64,000 nucleotides of DNA from Cladophialophora immunda (Eukaryota; Ascomycota; Eurotiomycetes; Chaetothyriales; Herpotrichiellaceae), in NCBI RefSeq assembly GCF_000835495.1, contig NW_015622541.1, positions 2,294,001-2,358,000 on the forward strand, given 5' to 3'. Shown here piece after piece: positions 32,071 to 43,837 of the stretch; positions within the stretch are counted from its first letter, which is position 1; every line of letters starts with the position of its first letter. The notes below the pieces were generated by a model. It was not told the DNA's origin and made no database searches. It saw only the letters and a program-made list of their open reading frames with translations. A program made the position numbers and the translations under genes.

Positions 32071-35000
32071 TCAATACCCTATTTCAGCGCACCTGTCCTC
32101 GTCTTGAACCATCCTAGACGAGTTCGGACTGTCCAGTCCTTCATTAATTTTGTCTTGACCCTTGTTCCTAATCAGCTCGAGCAAGTCTTCACTCGCGACT
32201 AAGAGTGCAAGCACGTCCGCAACCGTCTCAATTTTCCTTTCGAACCAACCAATATATGCCTTTGAGACAAGGGCAGTCACTGCAGCTGTTGCAATGAGCC
32301 AAAATATGATGACCGCTGATTTCCAGAACGCGGTCTTTGAAGACTTCAGAAGCACAACCGATTTGGATATGCTGAGGTTGGCCACATTGCCTACGTACTT
32401 TTGCGTCCTAAGATTGTCGTCGTCGTCTCACTTCCCGTAATTCCCTGGCTTTCCCAGGCCAGCTGGTAAAGTCGAATTCACCTTTTGCCACGTCCAGCCG
32501 CCTGTATCATCCGTGACATTACTACTCGCGTAATGTTGGAAGAAAGTCGAAAAAGTTCGGTTCGCAAGCTGACCCAACGTATCGTGATCCAACATTGCGG
32601 TCTGATTATAATCCACCATGGACAGCATGGCGTAAGTCATGTAGTCCACATTTAAACCTGGAGAGCGGATGTTGAAAGTGGTGCTATTAGTGTTTTCGCG
32701 GGTGTAATCGTCGTAGCCAGTGTTCTCGTCGGGTCCATAGATGTTGCCAAGGTCAGCTGCCGTAAGCAGGGCATCTAGAAAAAGGATGCCGTAGCTGTGA
32801 AAGCCGGTCAGTAAAGCTTGTGCAGCGAAAGCACACAGGCCAACTTGCCTTGTTGTAATATTAATCAGCAAGAAATCCTCGGAGTTCGTGATATTGTTCG
32901 ACCACGTTTTTAAGGCATCTGACCATGCGTGTAGATCAAGCTGGGGATCATCTAGGATGGCGTAAGTATACACTCTCTCGCTAGAAGAGTCGACTGTCAC
33001 GGAAGAGTTGGCAATCTCAATGATAGGCGCACAGTTTAATGCAGCCATTTGAGACGGTTCGGACCAGATCATATGGGACAAGCCATTGCTGCTGTTACTC
33101 TTATACTGTTGTAACTGCGAGCCATGAATCCATTTCACAGTGAAGTTGTAAGGATTTGTGGACGACCAAAGACTCAGCTTTCCAAGCCCCAGATTAGCAG
33201 ACCAAAATCCAATGGAAGCGGGTCCAGGATCCGTTGACGAGGTATTGACGCAACATTGTACATGAGATGGGTTGACGAAGAAGCTGGTGTAGAAGTCAGG
33301 TAGGATGCGGAAATCCCCAGCATCGCCTGGCCAGGACTCTATGTATTCGGTGTAGTCAAGAAAAGCTCCCAGCTCATAGCCCACCTCTATATTGCTTGGA
33401 TTGGACGAAAGGCTCCAGACACTGCTATTCGTGGGGTCTTGAATACTCAGCCATGTACTGGTATTGCTGACCGTTTCATATGGGGAACATTCGAGTCTCC
33501 CGCGTATTGCTTGGGTTGAAACAGTAACGTTGGTGCCTGTGTTAGGATTGACCGCCTGTTCGAGAGCAGATGATAAGGAACCAATGTCTTGGAAAGTGTC
33601 ATCAGGCAAATCTACCAGATTGAGCGGCGCAAAACTCCAGCCATCCGAGCTCCACGCCGGCGAGGCTCCCTCCAGCGATAACTCAATGGCAGCGCCATAG
33701 AGCCAGTTAGTCTCAAGATTCGAATAAAGGCTCTGGAGAACAGTGCCTTGGTAGTTTTGGCCACCTGTTGTTGGTTCTATCTCGCCTTGAGAAACAAATG
33801 GGACCTGGCGAAGGACCAGCGGTCTAGCGACTTGGACATGTCGGTCGACACTTCCGTAGTCTCGTTGCCAGAGCGCAGACAAAGAGATCGTCACTGAGAG
33901 AATCAGTCAATATTGCAATGCTGACTTCATGGGTTTGCTCACGAATTTGGGTGAGAAAACTTCCAAAACTCAAACATGCCAACACCCAATGTCCTTTATG
34001 TGCAGCTTTTAAAGCCGCCCAAAGTGAGTAGGAGGACTAGTAAGGCGAAGCCGCTGCCACATTCAGTGGTGCTGGTGCTTTAGACATCGTGATAAATGGC
34101 TGTATCTTCTTCATGTTAGTCTCGATACTTCCCCACCAGAGCGAAATCAGCACGCCGATGAATGTGGTGATGATGGTAATAGCACTTATTTGGCCGAAAT
34201 GATCCGAGCCTACCCTCAAACTTGCTTGGTAGACCAAAAAAGTTTGATATAACTGGTCTCGTTGAGAGAACGAGTAAAGGATTGTCATAGCCACCAGAAC
34301 AATAATCAAGACTGTGGTGAAGGCAAGTAAGGCAGGAATCTTTAGTGATGATGGACGCCATTTCGTTCCATTGGCTAAAGCTGGCCCTTGCAAAATTGTT
34401 AGAATTGACTAAAACTAGTCGTGTATCATCGCAGACTCACCAAAACGGGACTGGTTCGCTGGAGCCTGGATCAACCGAAGTGAGCCTGATTGCAGCTTAT
34501 ACTTGTCACCTCCATTGGAAGTAGTATCTGGCGTTTTAGTTCGAGTATCAACCTGCTCGAGAGACACACGCACGTCGCTACTATCTTCTGTCACCGGGGC
34601 GGCAGTGGTAATGACCAGGGCTAGGTCGTGTCGAAGTTCGAGAGCTCTCTGAGAGATTCGAGTTGCCAAAACACCAATCAAGAGAAGCTGGAGCCCCAGC
34701 GTGCCGCCAAGGGTGAATGCGGTAACCGGTACTGCGATTATACGGCGTCTCGTTGTTAACACAGTACCATCCACACCTTCGATCTGCATGACAGCCGAAA
34801 GTGCGTCCTGCATGACCTCGCCGAGGAAATTCTGCTTCAGACGAGAGGCCTGGGCTACTAATTGAGGGTCACTCAACATAGCATCGACCAAGTTGTTGTA
34901 ACGAGCGGCAAGCAATGCCATGGGCCCTCCGTTTACAGGTGAACTTGCATTGGGATTTATGAAGTGGTATGACCAGTTCCTGCTGAGAAACAGATTTTGA

Positions 35001-36215
35001 AAAGTCGCAGTGTCGAAAAAGCTGGTGTTGATGGCACGGCGGTTACCCGTGTAGTCCGCTTCGTCAAAGGAAAGCAGAGAACTCGCTTGAGTGAGGTCTG
35101 CATTAACCGGGACATCGCCTTGATAGTAGCGACAAAGAGTCCCTGCTGTTTGCCAGTGCTTGTTTTCGGAATAGCCATAGCCGATAGTGTCTTGTAGAAT
35201 GGGATTATTCATGGCGAAGAGAAGCTCGGTGTTGGCGGGGCAATCAGAGCTATTCACGGAACTGCCAGTATGGACAGCAGCGGTGGGGGTGTTTGTGGCG
35301 TGATTACCGATGATGAATGACGAGAGAGTAGACCATGGAGTTCCCCCACTTGTTGCAGTGTAGGATAGGTCGCTGTCGTACTTGGTGGAAAATTCAACAC
35401 CGTACGTACAACCAGAACTTGAGCGTAAGACCACAGACGCCGCCGCAGCACTCTTGTCTATCTGCCAGTGCTTCCGATCCACGGTCATGGGCTCACAGTC
35501 CAGCTCAGAGGTGAAACCGTAGTGACAGCCTGCCAGGTTTCGGCGTGGGTTGATAGGATGGGACCAAATGGGGGTGCTTCCAGACCAGCAGGCCAGAACG
35601 GCATGATATAGTAGTCATCAGTGATCCAAGCCGAGGTGGACACATTTTGAAGAGTGTGCGCGATAGTGCGGAAGTATGTTGTCGACTTCACCTCTGAGGC
35701 AAGTGGGATATTCGTGGTGGAGCCAATGCGTTTGAACGAAGTGGTATCCACAATTGCGACATCCTGGGACGCCAACAACGCAGATGAAAATAATGAAAGG
35801 GCCAGTATACCAAATATATATACCAGCGTCGCGCAGAACAGGGCGGCACTGAATTTTCGGTGGTCTTTGCCGCTCGGAAAACTCCTCCAGAGAGACGTCC
35901 CCCATGGGCCGGGATTGTGCCGCAAAGTTGAGGTAGCGGATGCCCCCGAGGGCGACGCAAGGCGCGCAAAGGCCTCTGTGCGCTTAACATCATCGAGGAC
36001 GATATTTGCCACAAGAACATAAGCCACGGCGAGGATGGTCGGGAGAAACCTGGAGGCGAAGAACAAGGCTGAGCTGCCATCGTCATTAACAAGGCCCGAG
36101 TTTCTCACAGACTTCCAACAAAGCAAAGCAACTGCAACTGTCAGGCCAATGCCGTCAAATGCAGCAAGGACGGACAGGCGCAACGAATTGGGCTGCCAGG
36201 TCGCTTTTAAGCTCC
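32071..36215 (-). pseudogene. DUF3433 multi-pass membrane protein, 5'-truncated and broken
   Basis: In gene order, pieces 36215-34441, 34386-33943, 33893-32432 and 32371-32071 follow a DUF3433 protein with many membrane segments and large Asn/Ser-rich extracytosolic loops (several N-x-S/T). It starts without ATG at WQPNSLRLSVLAAFDGIGL, directly abutting a Tc1/mariner remnant, so the true 5' end is lost. One T is missing near 35514-35516, where the frame moves from AVTTVS to TSELDCEPMTVD. An in-frame TAG at 34037-34039 breaks SPY|SSYSLWAALKAA. Introns 34387-34440, 33894-33942 and 32372-32431 are GT-AG and phase-correct; the last removes an apparent TGA. The biological role of the family is unknown. 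Confidence 0.8.
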
Positions 36216-36420
36216 AATCAGAGGTTCTTAATTGGGTTCAAATCAGGCGAATAGGGAGGCCATTCTAATACCTCAATCCCTAGCTCCTCAACCCATTTTT
36301 TTGACCTTCTTTGCGCTTTGAATTAGTGTGTCAAGGGGCATAAACGACTGGATTGGCGCTATCCTTCTAGTAAAGACGTCTGCGGGCAAGTGCCCTCTAT
36401 ATATCTACTGAATAGCACTG
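36216..36420 (-). mobile_element. Tc1/mariner-type DDE transposase remnant
   Basis: On the minus strand the sequence reads WVEELGIEVLEWPPYSPDLN then PIKNL, the highly conserved block before the last catalytic acidic residue of Tc1/mariner transposases. The following Trp codon of the usual NLW is TGA, and the frame upstream has stops and shifts, so it is inactive. The remnant joins the DUF3433 coding sequence at about 36215 without any gap. The outer end and terminal inverted repeats were not found. Confidence 0.82.
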
Positions 36421-36931
36421 TGAACACTGCACAAGGAGAAGCCCCTGAGAAAGGGGTATCCCTTGCCTCCTCTATACTAGAAAGAGTGAGACATTTGCCA
36501 CCAAGGACGCAAAAGAGGGCCAATGTAGCAAATTACGGAATCCTGTAAAGGGGGTGGCAAGCCAGCAGCATCACTAATATATGGCTATACCAGATTCAAA
36601 GCCTCGTGACCACGGTACAATCGTTGCTTCCCAACCAAGGGAATTCAATTCGATTCAGAATGGGACGTTCCACTTATGTACCTAAGCTGCAACCCACAAT
36701 GTACATACATTACCACTTACCTAGTACCCTTGATCCGCAAATGCCGCAAGATTAGCAGCCCCTACTAATAGTATTGCTCAGTGCGAAGGTTTGAAATCAG
36801 GAAACAACGTGTTTGTTATGTAAGGTACCTAGGGAGCACACTCCTCCTCGCCTCTGACAAGCATCCGCCCGATTTGCCTCGACTTCGAAGTAGAATAGGC
36901 ATGAGCACCTGACGATCCTTCTCATCCATCT
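36421..36931. other. Intergenic, repeat-like
   Basis: AT-rich sequence without a gene; may contain more of the transposon. Several direct short motifs (GTACCT, TACCTA) recur near 36670-36840. Confidence 0.4.
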
Positions 36932-38826
36932 TCAGGCTTGGGTGCCCACATCTTCAATCACGGCCGTTCGAGGTCCCTCCTTCTCTAAACTTGCGTCGTC
37001 GACCTGCTTTGGGCCCATTCCGGGAATAATCTCCTCGATAGTCTCAAGAGCAATATGAGCGCTATCGAGCTCCTTCTGATAAACTATAACCAGATCGTGA
37101 TCCCCGAAAATGGCCGCGACTTCTTCCAACGGCTTGTGCAGGGTGTCGGGGAAGATAAAAAAGGCACAGAACGCTCCCAAAGCCGCAAAGAGGATAAAGA
37201 AGATATAGTACTTCCAACCGATGTGCGCGAAAGCTGTAGGTGCTGCTTGAAGCCACACTCTGGAGAAGTCTAGTGTCAGCACGTTGATGTCTCACAAGAA
37301 AGAGGCTCTGGGCATAACACTTACATATTGATCCCGCTATAAAAAGCGACACAAAGCGTGTAACCCTTCGCCCTCATATGCGTCGGCCAGATCTCAGAGT
37401 GATAGAAGAACTCGGGTCCATCCAGACAAAGTTCAAAAAAGACCACATAGAGGAAGAAAGCAAAGACAGCGGCGCCCAGACCGGCCTTGTTGTCAGAGTT
37501 TAGAAAGTTCGCAGTCAGCGCTGTTTCGAGGATGACAGCGATGCCGCAGCCGCAAAAGCCAACGCCGATTAGATAGTTCCGCTTGACGCGGTCGACGTAG
37601 GTCATGGCAACGATGCTGAAACACAGAGCTGTTGCAGTGTAGCCGGTTTGAAAGAGCAGTGTCTGAAGGTTATCGTATCCCAGTTTTGCGTACAAACTGA
37701 CGCCGTAGTCTGCAAAGCTTAGTATATGCATAACAAGGGAGGAAAGGGGGGAAGGTGGTAAGGCAGTACTTTGTATGGTTAGAACACCCGAGCTCATGAC
37801 GCAGACCATTAAGATGATCGAGATGAAAGCTCGCTTTCGGTAAGAGGGCCTGGTGAAGATCTCTTTGTACCCCGTGTTCAGGGAAGCGTCGAACTTGATC
37901 TGTCGCTGCATTTGATAGTACTCGCGTTTCGCAAACTCATTGTGAGGGTCCCTAGGATCCGAATGTAATCGAGCAATGATTGCCCATGCCTCCTCGTATC
38001 TGTCTTTGAGAAGAAGATATCTCGGAGATTCTGGAATCCAATAGATCCCACAACAGAGGATCAATGGGGGAATCATTGTCAGAGCCATTGGGCCCCTCCA
38101 GGCATCTTTCGAATCAAAAAAGTAGAAGCCGACCCCAACATATCCAGTGAGCGTGTAGCTGTCATACAAGACGTCAGAGCGAAGCAAATGGTTTGGTCGG
38201 CCACCATGCATTGGGCAGACTCACCCGACGTTGATCATGATGGGAGCTATGTCGCTAAGCATGCCGCGATGTGCCGGTGGAACACTACGCATATCCAGTC
38301 AGCTCTGAGATATAAGTGGCTGGGAATCTGTTGTACATACATTTCTGCAATCCACATTGGGACGGCGGCGACCAATTGAAACCCACTGGTTGCCAGTCAG
38401 AACTGTGTTCATTGACGAAACGAGAACAGGAGCTTACCCCCAGCCGGCGAAGAAACGAAAGACGATGAACATAGCGGGGTTCACAGATCCAGTGATCAAT
38501 GCTTGAGAGACGAGAACAAAAGTTGAACCGACAAAGATGTCCCACTTGCGTCCATATCTGTCAGCTATCAAGCCATGGCAGATGGCGCCGAAGATGCCTC
38601 CGGCGTAGTAGAGACTGTTCATGGCACCAGTCAAGCTGGCCATGTTGGAGTCATTGAGACCCATGGCCACAAAGAAGGAAGGCTGTCCCAGCGTGGTACT
38701 GATGATGGCGGCTGAAGTGCCATAGGAACACGTGCCCAGTGACACGAAGAAGACGACGAGGACGGTGTAGAACTTGAAATGACGGCGATGCTCGAAGGCC
38801 GCCGCATCGGTGTTGAGCACAGTCAT
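36932..38826 (-). CDS. MFS sugar-transporter family protein
   Basis: Six exons in gene order: 38826-38438, 38385-38341, 38284-38225, 38158-37770, 37709-37325 and 37259-36932, giving 531 aa with consistent phases. Introns are 52-66 bp. Two internal exons are only 45 and 60 nt. Sugar-porter signatures are seen: IADRYGRKWD in loop 2-3, PAHRGML, WIPESPRYLL in the middle loop, and PDTLHKPLEEVAAIFG after helix 12. The closest type is the fungal lactose/hexose-like permease group, though many relatives carry other small polar compounds. Its 5' end faces the flavin monooxygenase gene across about 0.9 kb, so uptake of that pathway's substrate is plausible. The C-terminal tail is acidic and cytosolic. 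Confidence 0.92.
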
Positions 38827-39724
38827 GGCGTTCACAAACTCCAGTCAACCTCTTTGGTAGGGACAATATCTAATAAGTGCAGGAGTGGAAGAGGGGTCTG
38901 AGAGATTGAGACGGCAAGGTTGAGCAGGGATCGAAGGCAGGTCGAGACCTGTCGCCTTTATATTCACCGCCCCCCCTAAGGCATCGTATCAGGCCAACCC
39001 CGGATGCCCAGCCTCTCTGAGGATAGAGCAATCTGGGGTAAGCCCCAGAAAGGAGGTCGACGTCTCGCGCCGTCTGGGGAACGAGCTTGCACAGGAGTGT
39101 GAATGGAGAGGAGGCGGCGTCGCGGAATTTGATATCGCCTTTTTCCGTCTCTCGGCCCGCGTCTGGCCACGCTTCCGATATTTTCTGGGGACCTTCTCTC
39201 CTTGGTATAGAGCTGAAAACCTCTCCTGGTCCGGCGTGGGTGCTGGTGTCCTTCTCCACTGCCCATACAACGTCCTTCGTCACTGTACTGTGATCGGCTA
39301 CATGGCACGGTACCGCCCCATCCTCGCCGAGTTTATCCAGACTCATTCGCTCGCCTCCCTTCTCATGCCGCTCATTTCGAGCGGCCTGGATGTTCATGGG
39401 AGGAGCTCTATCTTTCACACGGAGCTCTTGACACATGGGATCAGATATGGAGTCTCCAAGCCGGAAAAAGGCACCTCCGCCTTGGGCCTTCCCGGTACTT
39501 CAACCCCGAGCATTCAAGGGATCAACAGTGTTTCTACATAGCTGTCCACTCGGCGTCCTGTGGACACGAGGCAGTAGGACTTGTACAACCGATGAAAACC
39601 ATCGTTTCATAAAGAACGGCAGACGAATCTCACAGCTTGTCGAAGGTGGATTCTCGCATCTTGGCCCCAGGCATAACAACACAATCCCCCTTGCCCTGCA
39701 AACTCTGCAAAAGAACCATTTACG
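38827..39724. promoter_or_regulatory. Divergent promoter between MFS carrier and flavin monooxygenase
   Basis: An 898-bp region separates the two start codons. A 188-codon frame on the minus strand (38870-39436) has no recognisable protein features and lies in the carrier's 5' region, so I do not call it. No specific binding site is assigned. Confidence 0.45.
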
Positions 39725-41769
39725 ATGGCAATCAACGGAGTAACAAATGGAGCGCCAGAAGGTGCGATAAACGGTGTGGCCCACACCGTAACAAATGGCG
39801 CCCTCAATGGAGTGACGGAGGCAGATACCAACAATGCTCGCCGGGAACCTGCACCCATCGAAGCCACAGAGGCATACAAAAAATACCCCCTCGCGTACGA
39901 GTTGTCGAAGATGCCCTTCCTGTGGCCACGTCGAATGAAAGTGATTGTCGCCGGAGCTGGCGCGAGCGCCTTGTCATTGGCACATGAAGTCCAAACTGGT
40001 GTGCTCAAGAACGTTGATCTCCACATTCTTGAGAAGAACCAGGGTCTCGGCGGGACATGGTTCGAGAATCAATATCCGGGATGTGCTTGCGATATACCAG
40101 CTCACGCTTACCTGTTCACCTGGGCACCGAATCCCAGATGGTCGGAGTATTATGTCACGGCGCCGGAGATTCTGAAGTACTTCGAAGAAGTGGCAGAGAA
40201 GTATCAACTTAACCAGTATATCACGACCGGACGGAAGGTCGTGGGCGCTGAGTGGAACGACGAGAAACAGCAATGGCTCGTCCACAGCAGGCAGACAGAT
40301 GGAAGAAGAACCGTTGTTTCGAGTCCTGGAATCACAGATGGTGAAGTTGGCGAGGACATAATCGAGGAGTGCGATATATTCATCAATGCTTCCGGATATT
40401 TCAATCACTGGCGTTGGCCTACAACCCCAGGCCGTGACGTCTTCAAAGGCCAACTCCTTCACAGTGCTGATTACAATCCGAAGACCGACCTCAAGGGAAA
40501 GAAGGTCGGGTTGATCGGGAACGGCAGCAGTGGTATTCAGATTACAGCCGCCATCCAAAAAGAGGTATCAGAGCTGACTGTCTTCATGCGCAATCCGACC
40601 TGGATCACGGCGAGCTTGGGCTCTAGTTTCGTTCCGGCAAATGGGGAACCATTTACGGAGGAGCAGAAAGCGTTCTGGGCCAAGAACCCTGACGAATACC
40701 TAAAGTATCGTAAGGCTGTCGAGAAGGAATTGAACGATGGCTTTCCCTTCTTCATCCATGGCACCAAAGCTCAAGCAGACGCGTTGGACTTTACGACCAA
40801 GGATATGAAGAGAAGACTCGCGAAGAAGCCCGAGCTGGCCGAGCTTCTGCTACCTACCTATCCTGTGGGATGCCGAAGACCTACCCCTGGAACCGGATAC
40901 CTTGAAGCACTCTGCGCGGACAACGTCGAAATTGCTTGGGGAGAATTAGACTCTTTCACGGCGAAGGGCATCAAATCCGCCGATGGCACGGAGCGGGAGT
41001 TCGACGTTATCATCTGCGCCACGGGGTTCGACATGTCGATGTGAGTTGGGGAGCACTTTTGTCCGGAGCATAACTAACACCTCCGGCAGGGTGCCAAGAT
41101 GGCCAACGATTGGATTGAATGGAGTGGACCTCCAGAAGAAATGGAAGGAAGACCCCGCAGCGTATCTTTCCGCGATCGCAAACGATATGCCGAATTATTT
41201 TGTGTATATGGTATGTATTTCCTTTCCAATTATCTTTGCATTGGCCAACCTCGTCTCTGGATAGGGTCCGGGTGCACCAGTGGGCCACGGCAGTCTCTTG
41301 CCCTCCATTGAGCGCGTAACCCTCTATATCGTCGACATAATCAACAAGCTCCAAACCCAAAACTACAGCTCCTTCCTCCTCAAGCCAGGCAAGGCCAAGA
41401 ACTGGCAGTCGCAGATGCTGGCCTGGCTGGAGAAGACGGTGTGGGGCGACAACTGCCAGAGCTCGTTCAAGAATGGCACAGTCGACGGCAAATTGTACTC
41501 CTTCCACGGTGGCTCGCGTCTGCATTATTTTGAGTTGTTGAGGATGCATCGCTATGAGGATTTTGAATGGAAGAGTAGGTGTCCGGAGCCGGAACTCGAA
41601 TTTGCTTGGCTGGCTAGTGGGTTTCTGCAGCAGGAGTTGCACAACAAGGGAGAGGATAATGTGTGAGTTGGCCCCCAATCTAGGTTCTTTTCCTTCTCAG
41701 ATGCTGACCCGCTGCAGGTGGTATTTCAACCAGGAGCCAGAGGTCTTGACGTCGTTCATTGGAGAGTGA
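39725..41769 (+). CDS. Baeyer-Villiger-type flavin monooxygenase
   Basis: Exons 39725-41040, 41090-41210, 41265-41662 and 41718-41769 give 628 aa; introns are 49, 54 and 55 bp. It contains an FAD Rossmann motif IVAGAGASALSLAHE near residue 75, GGTWFENQYPGCACDIPAH (typical of BVMOs), a BVMO-like fingerprint FKGQLLHSADY near residue 240 (usual FxGxxxHxxxW/P; Tyr here), the NADPH-binding GLIGNGSSGIQ near 263, and the closing VIICATGFDMSM. Type I BVMOs insert oxygen next to a ketone carbonyl to form an ester or lactone using NADPH and O2. The N-terminal 45 residues are low-complexity, with repeated NGV/TNGA. Together with neighbouring SDR, P450 and hydrolase genes it supports a ketone-degrading or tailoring pathway. 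Confidence 0.92.
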
Positions 41770-42341
41770 AGTTGTCATCGAAGGATTGGGGAAGGAGGAT
41801 GTGCCCTCCATGAGACTAGTGGCTAGTTAACTATCTTGAGCAGGTTCACTCCAGCGTCGAAGTTGATAGCATGCATGTCTCAACTTGTACAGGACTTGTG
41901 GACACGATCGTCCTCAACCACTTTCTAACATTGTAGCAATAGTAGCAAGATTGCGAACGTTACCCCAGAGTACGTCCTGCCTCTATGCGGTGTAGACTTC
42001 CTGTATCACGCCTGCAACTGCTCGATGTCCATCAGACCTTCTGAGCCACGCACACATCTCGCCAAGAGCCCTTGTCAAGAGCCTTGCCAAACTTAGATCA
42101 CAACGTCAGGTTATATTTCGAGTACAAGTCGCGGCCCTTGACCCGGAGATATATTGCCGCAATTTATGCACAGCCGCAACAGTGGGCCGGTCAGCTTATA
42201 CGTCGTTAGGTGACGATGCAGACGTCGAGGCTTGACGCACAGGTTGCGAGATTGAAGTGCTCCTGGATTTCAGATACATGGAATATCGGCCAATGGAGAT
42301 CACTACGTAGGGGGAACCCCCCTTCCGAGCACAAAGGGTGG
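41770..42341. other. Intergenic, tail-to-tail
   Basis: Lies between the 3' ends of the monooxygenase and the SDR. No gene or repeat is seen. Confidence 0.5.
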
Positions 42342-43226
42342 TCATTGGTACCCCCCATCGACGTTGATCACCTATCATACAATTAGCAACACCATTGCCG
42401 GACGTTGTTCAGGATGCGACCCACGTTGCCTGTGACATAGCCTGCCTCCCCACTGAACAAGAACATGATCACCTTGGACACTTCCTCTGGCTGCGCAATC
42501 CGCTTGAGCGCCGTCTTCGAGAGCAGGAAGTCATACACCTCCTTCTCACTTCCCAGCGAATCGACCAAGGGTGTATCGACCACTCCACTGCATCCTCCCT
42601 TGACATTAATAATCCCGAATAGGAGGACCTCGTCGGCTTCGGATGGACGCAACTTACGGCGCAACAGCATTCACCCTGATCCCCTTCGCTCCTCCCTCCT
42701 GGGCAGCACTCTTCGACAGCCCAATGACCCCCCACTTGCTGGCAGCATAACACGAGTTATACGCGACGCCCATCTGGCCCGCAATGCTCGCAGCATTGAC
42801 GATCGATCCTCCCTCCTTGATATGATTAAACTGCGCCCTCAAGCAGTTCTTTACCCCATTCAAGTTCGTCGTCAACATGTTATCCCAGTACGCATCGTCC
42901 ATGATATCGAGCGCGTTGTCTTTGCCATGAAACCCCTGATTACCGACGTAGCCAGCCATGTTGGCCGCTCCGTGCAGGCCACCGAACCGGTCGACGACGG
43001 CCTTGACAGCCTCGTCCACGGCGTAGCGGTCTTGCACATTGCAGGCCAGCGAGATGGCCTCGCCTCCGAGCTTCTCGATTTCGGAGAGCACGTTGTCGGG
43101 TTTGCGGAGATCGAGGAGACCGACGTTCGCTCCTTGTTTGGCGAGAGCGAGGGATGTCGTCCGTCCCATGCCGCTGGCCGCGCCGGTCACGATGAAAGTC
43201 TTGCCTTTCAGGTCACTGTACGACAT
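42342..43226 (-). CDS. Short-chain dehydrogenase/reductase
   Basis: Exons in gene order 43226-42658, 42587-42425 and 42371-42342 give 253 aa. I use the ATG at 43226 (MSYSDLKGKTF), as upstream in-frame codons lack ATG. The last exon is just 30 nt and supplies VINVDGGYQ, completing the canonical SDR end (TGNVINVDGG). Other motifs are VTGAASGMGR (cofactor), NMAGYVG in place of NNAG, catalytic Ser in NAASIAG, and CYAASKWG. The N-x-D-L stretch (LLDLRKPD) suggests an acidic residue that favours NAD. It is divergent from the P450 at 43838 and follows the BVMO gene, so interconversion of an alcohol and the ketone used by the BVMO is likely (inference). Confidence 0.92.
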
Positions 43227-43837
43227 CTTGAAGATAGAATTGACACTTGACAGAGTATTGCTCACGGTAGAAGCTGCAACGCCAGACTCGCCCTTGAAAT
43301 CTACCCAGCATGCCTATAAGCTGGCCCTCGACAGAGCCCCGAGCCCAGCTCGCACTTCCTGCCTACTATACTATAGCCTTTCTCCGCGTGTTGCGCACCG
43401 GCTGCACGGAAGCAAGCACGGGAAGAATACCCGCTTCTAGATTTTCATTGAGAATCCGAGAGATTGACGACCTCCGCAGGAGGCGTGAATCAGCCTCAGG
43501 ACGGCTTGAGAACAACGTCCAACGGCCGAAGAGCGGAGATCTGGCATCTTCGTGAGTGTTCAGCCGTTGTTGTCCTCTCGTTCCGTCCGTCTTTGCCGCC
43601 CCCGTGCCGGCCCCCTTTTCCAGGACGACTCCAGGGACATGATAGCCAACCACCACGCCTGCGAAAGGCTCAAGGCATGTGTGTTCTATGCCACTCACTA
43701 CCTATAATTTCACCCCCTCATTCTTAGAAAATCCCAAAGTCCCCCGTATTTGTTCTTACACGAGGTCCGTTCCCTCCTGATCTCCCATCTTGAGCAAACC
43801 CTGGTAATTGGTGGAGCCGGAGGCTACACTTCTAGTC
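43227..43837. promoter_or_regulatory. Divergent promoter between SDR and P450
   Basis: The 611-bp shared upstream region of two head-to-head genes. Paired CGG/CCG triplets are present, for example around 43478-43528, but no site is assigned. Confidence 0.4.

Noticed and set aside
32426..32431. Apparent TGA stop in the DUF3433 gene
   Set aside because: A GT-AG intron (32372-32431) removes it and restores the frame, so it is not a lesion.
38870..39436. 188-codon minus-strand frame upstream of the MFS carrier
   Set aside because: No recognisable protein features; it lies in the divergent promoter, overlaps other equally long frames, and has no splice support.
42465..43250. 261-codon plus-strand frame
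   Set aside because: It is antisense to the intact SDR and is explained by that gene's codon structure.
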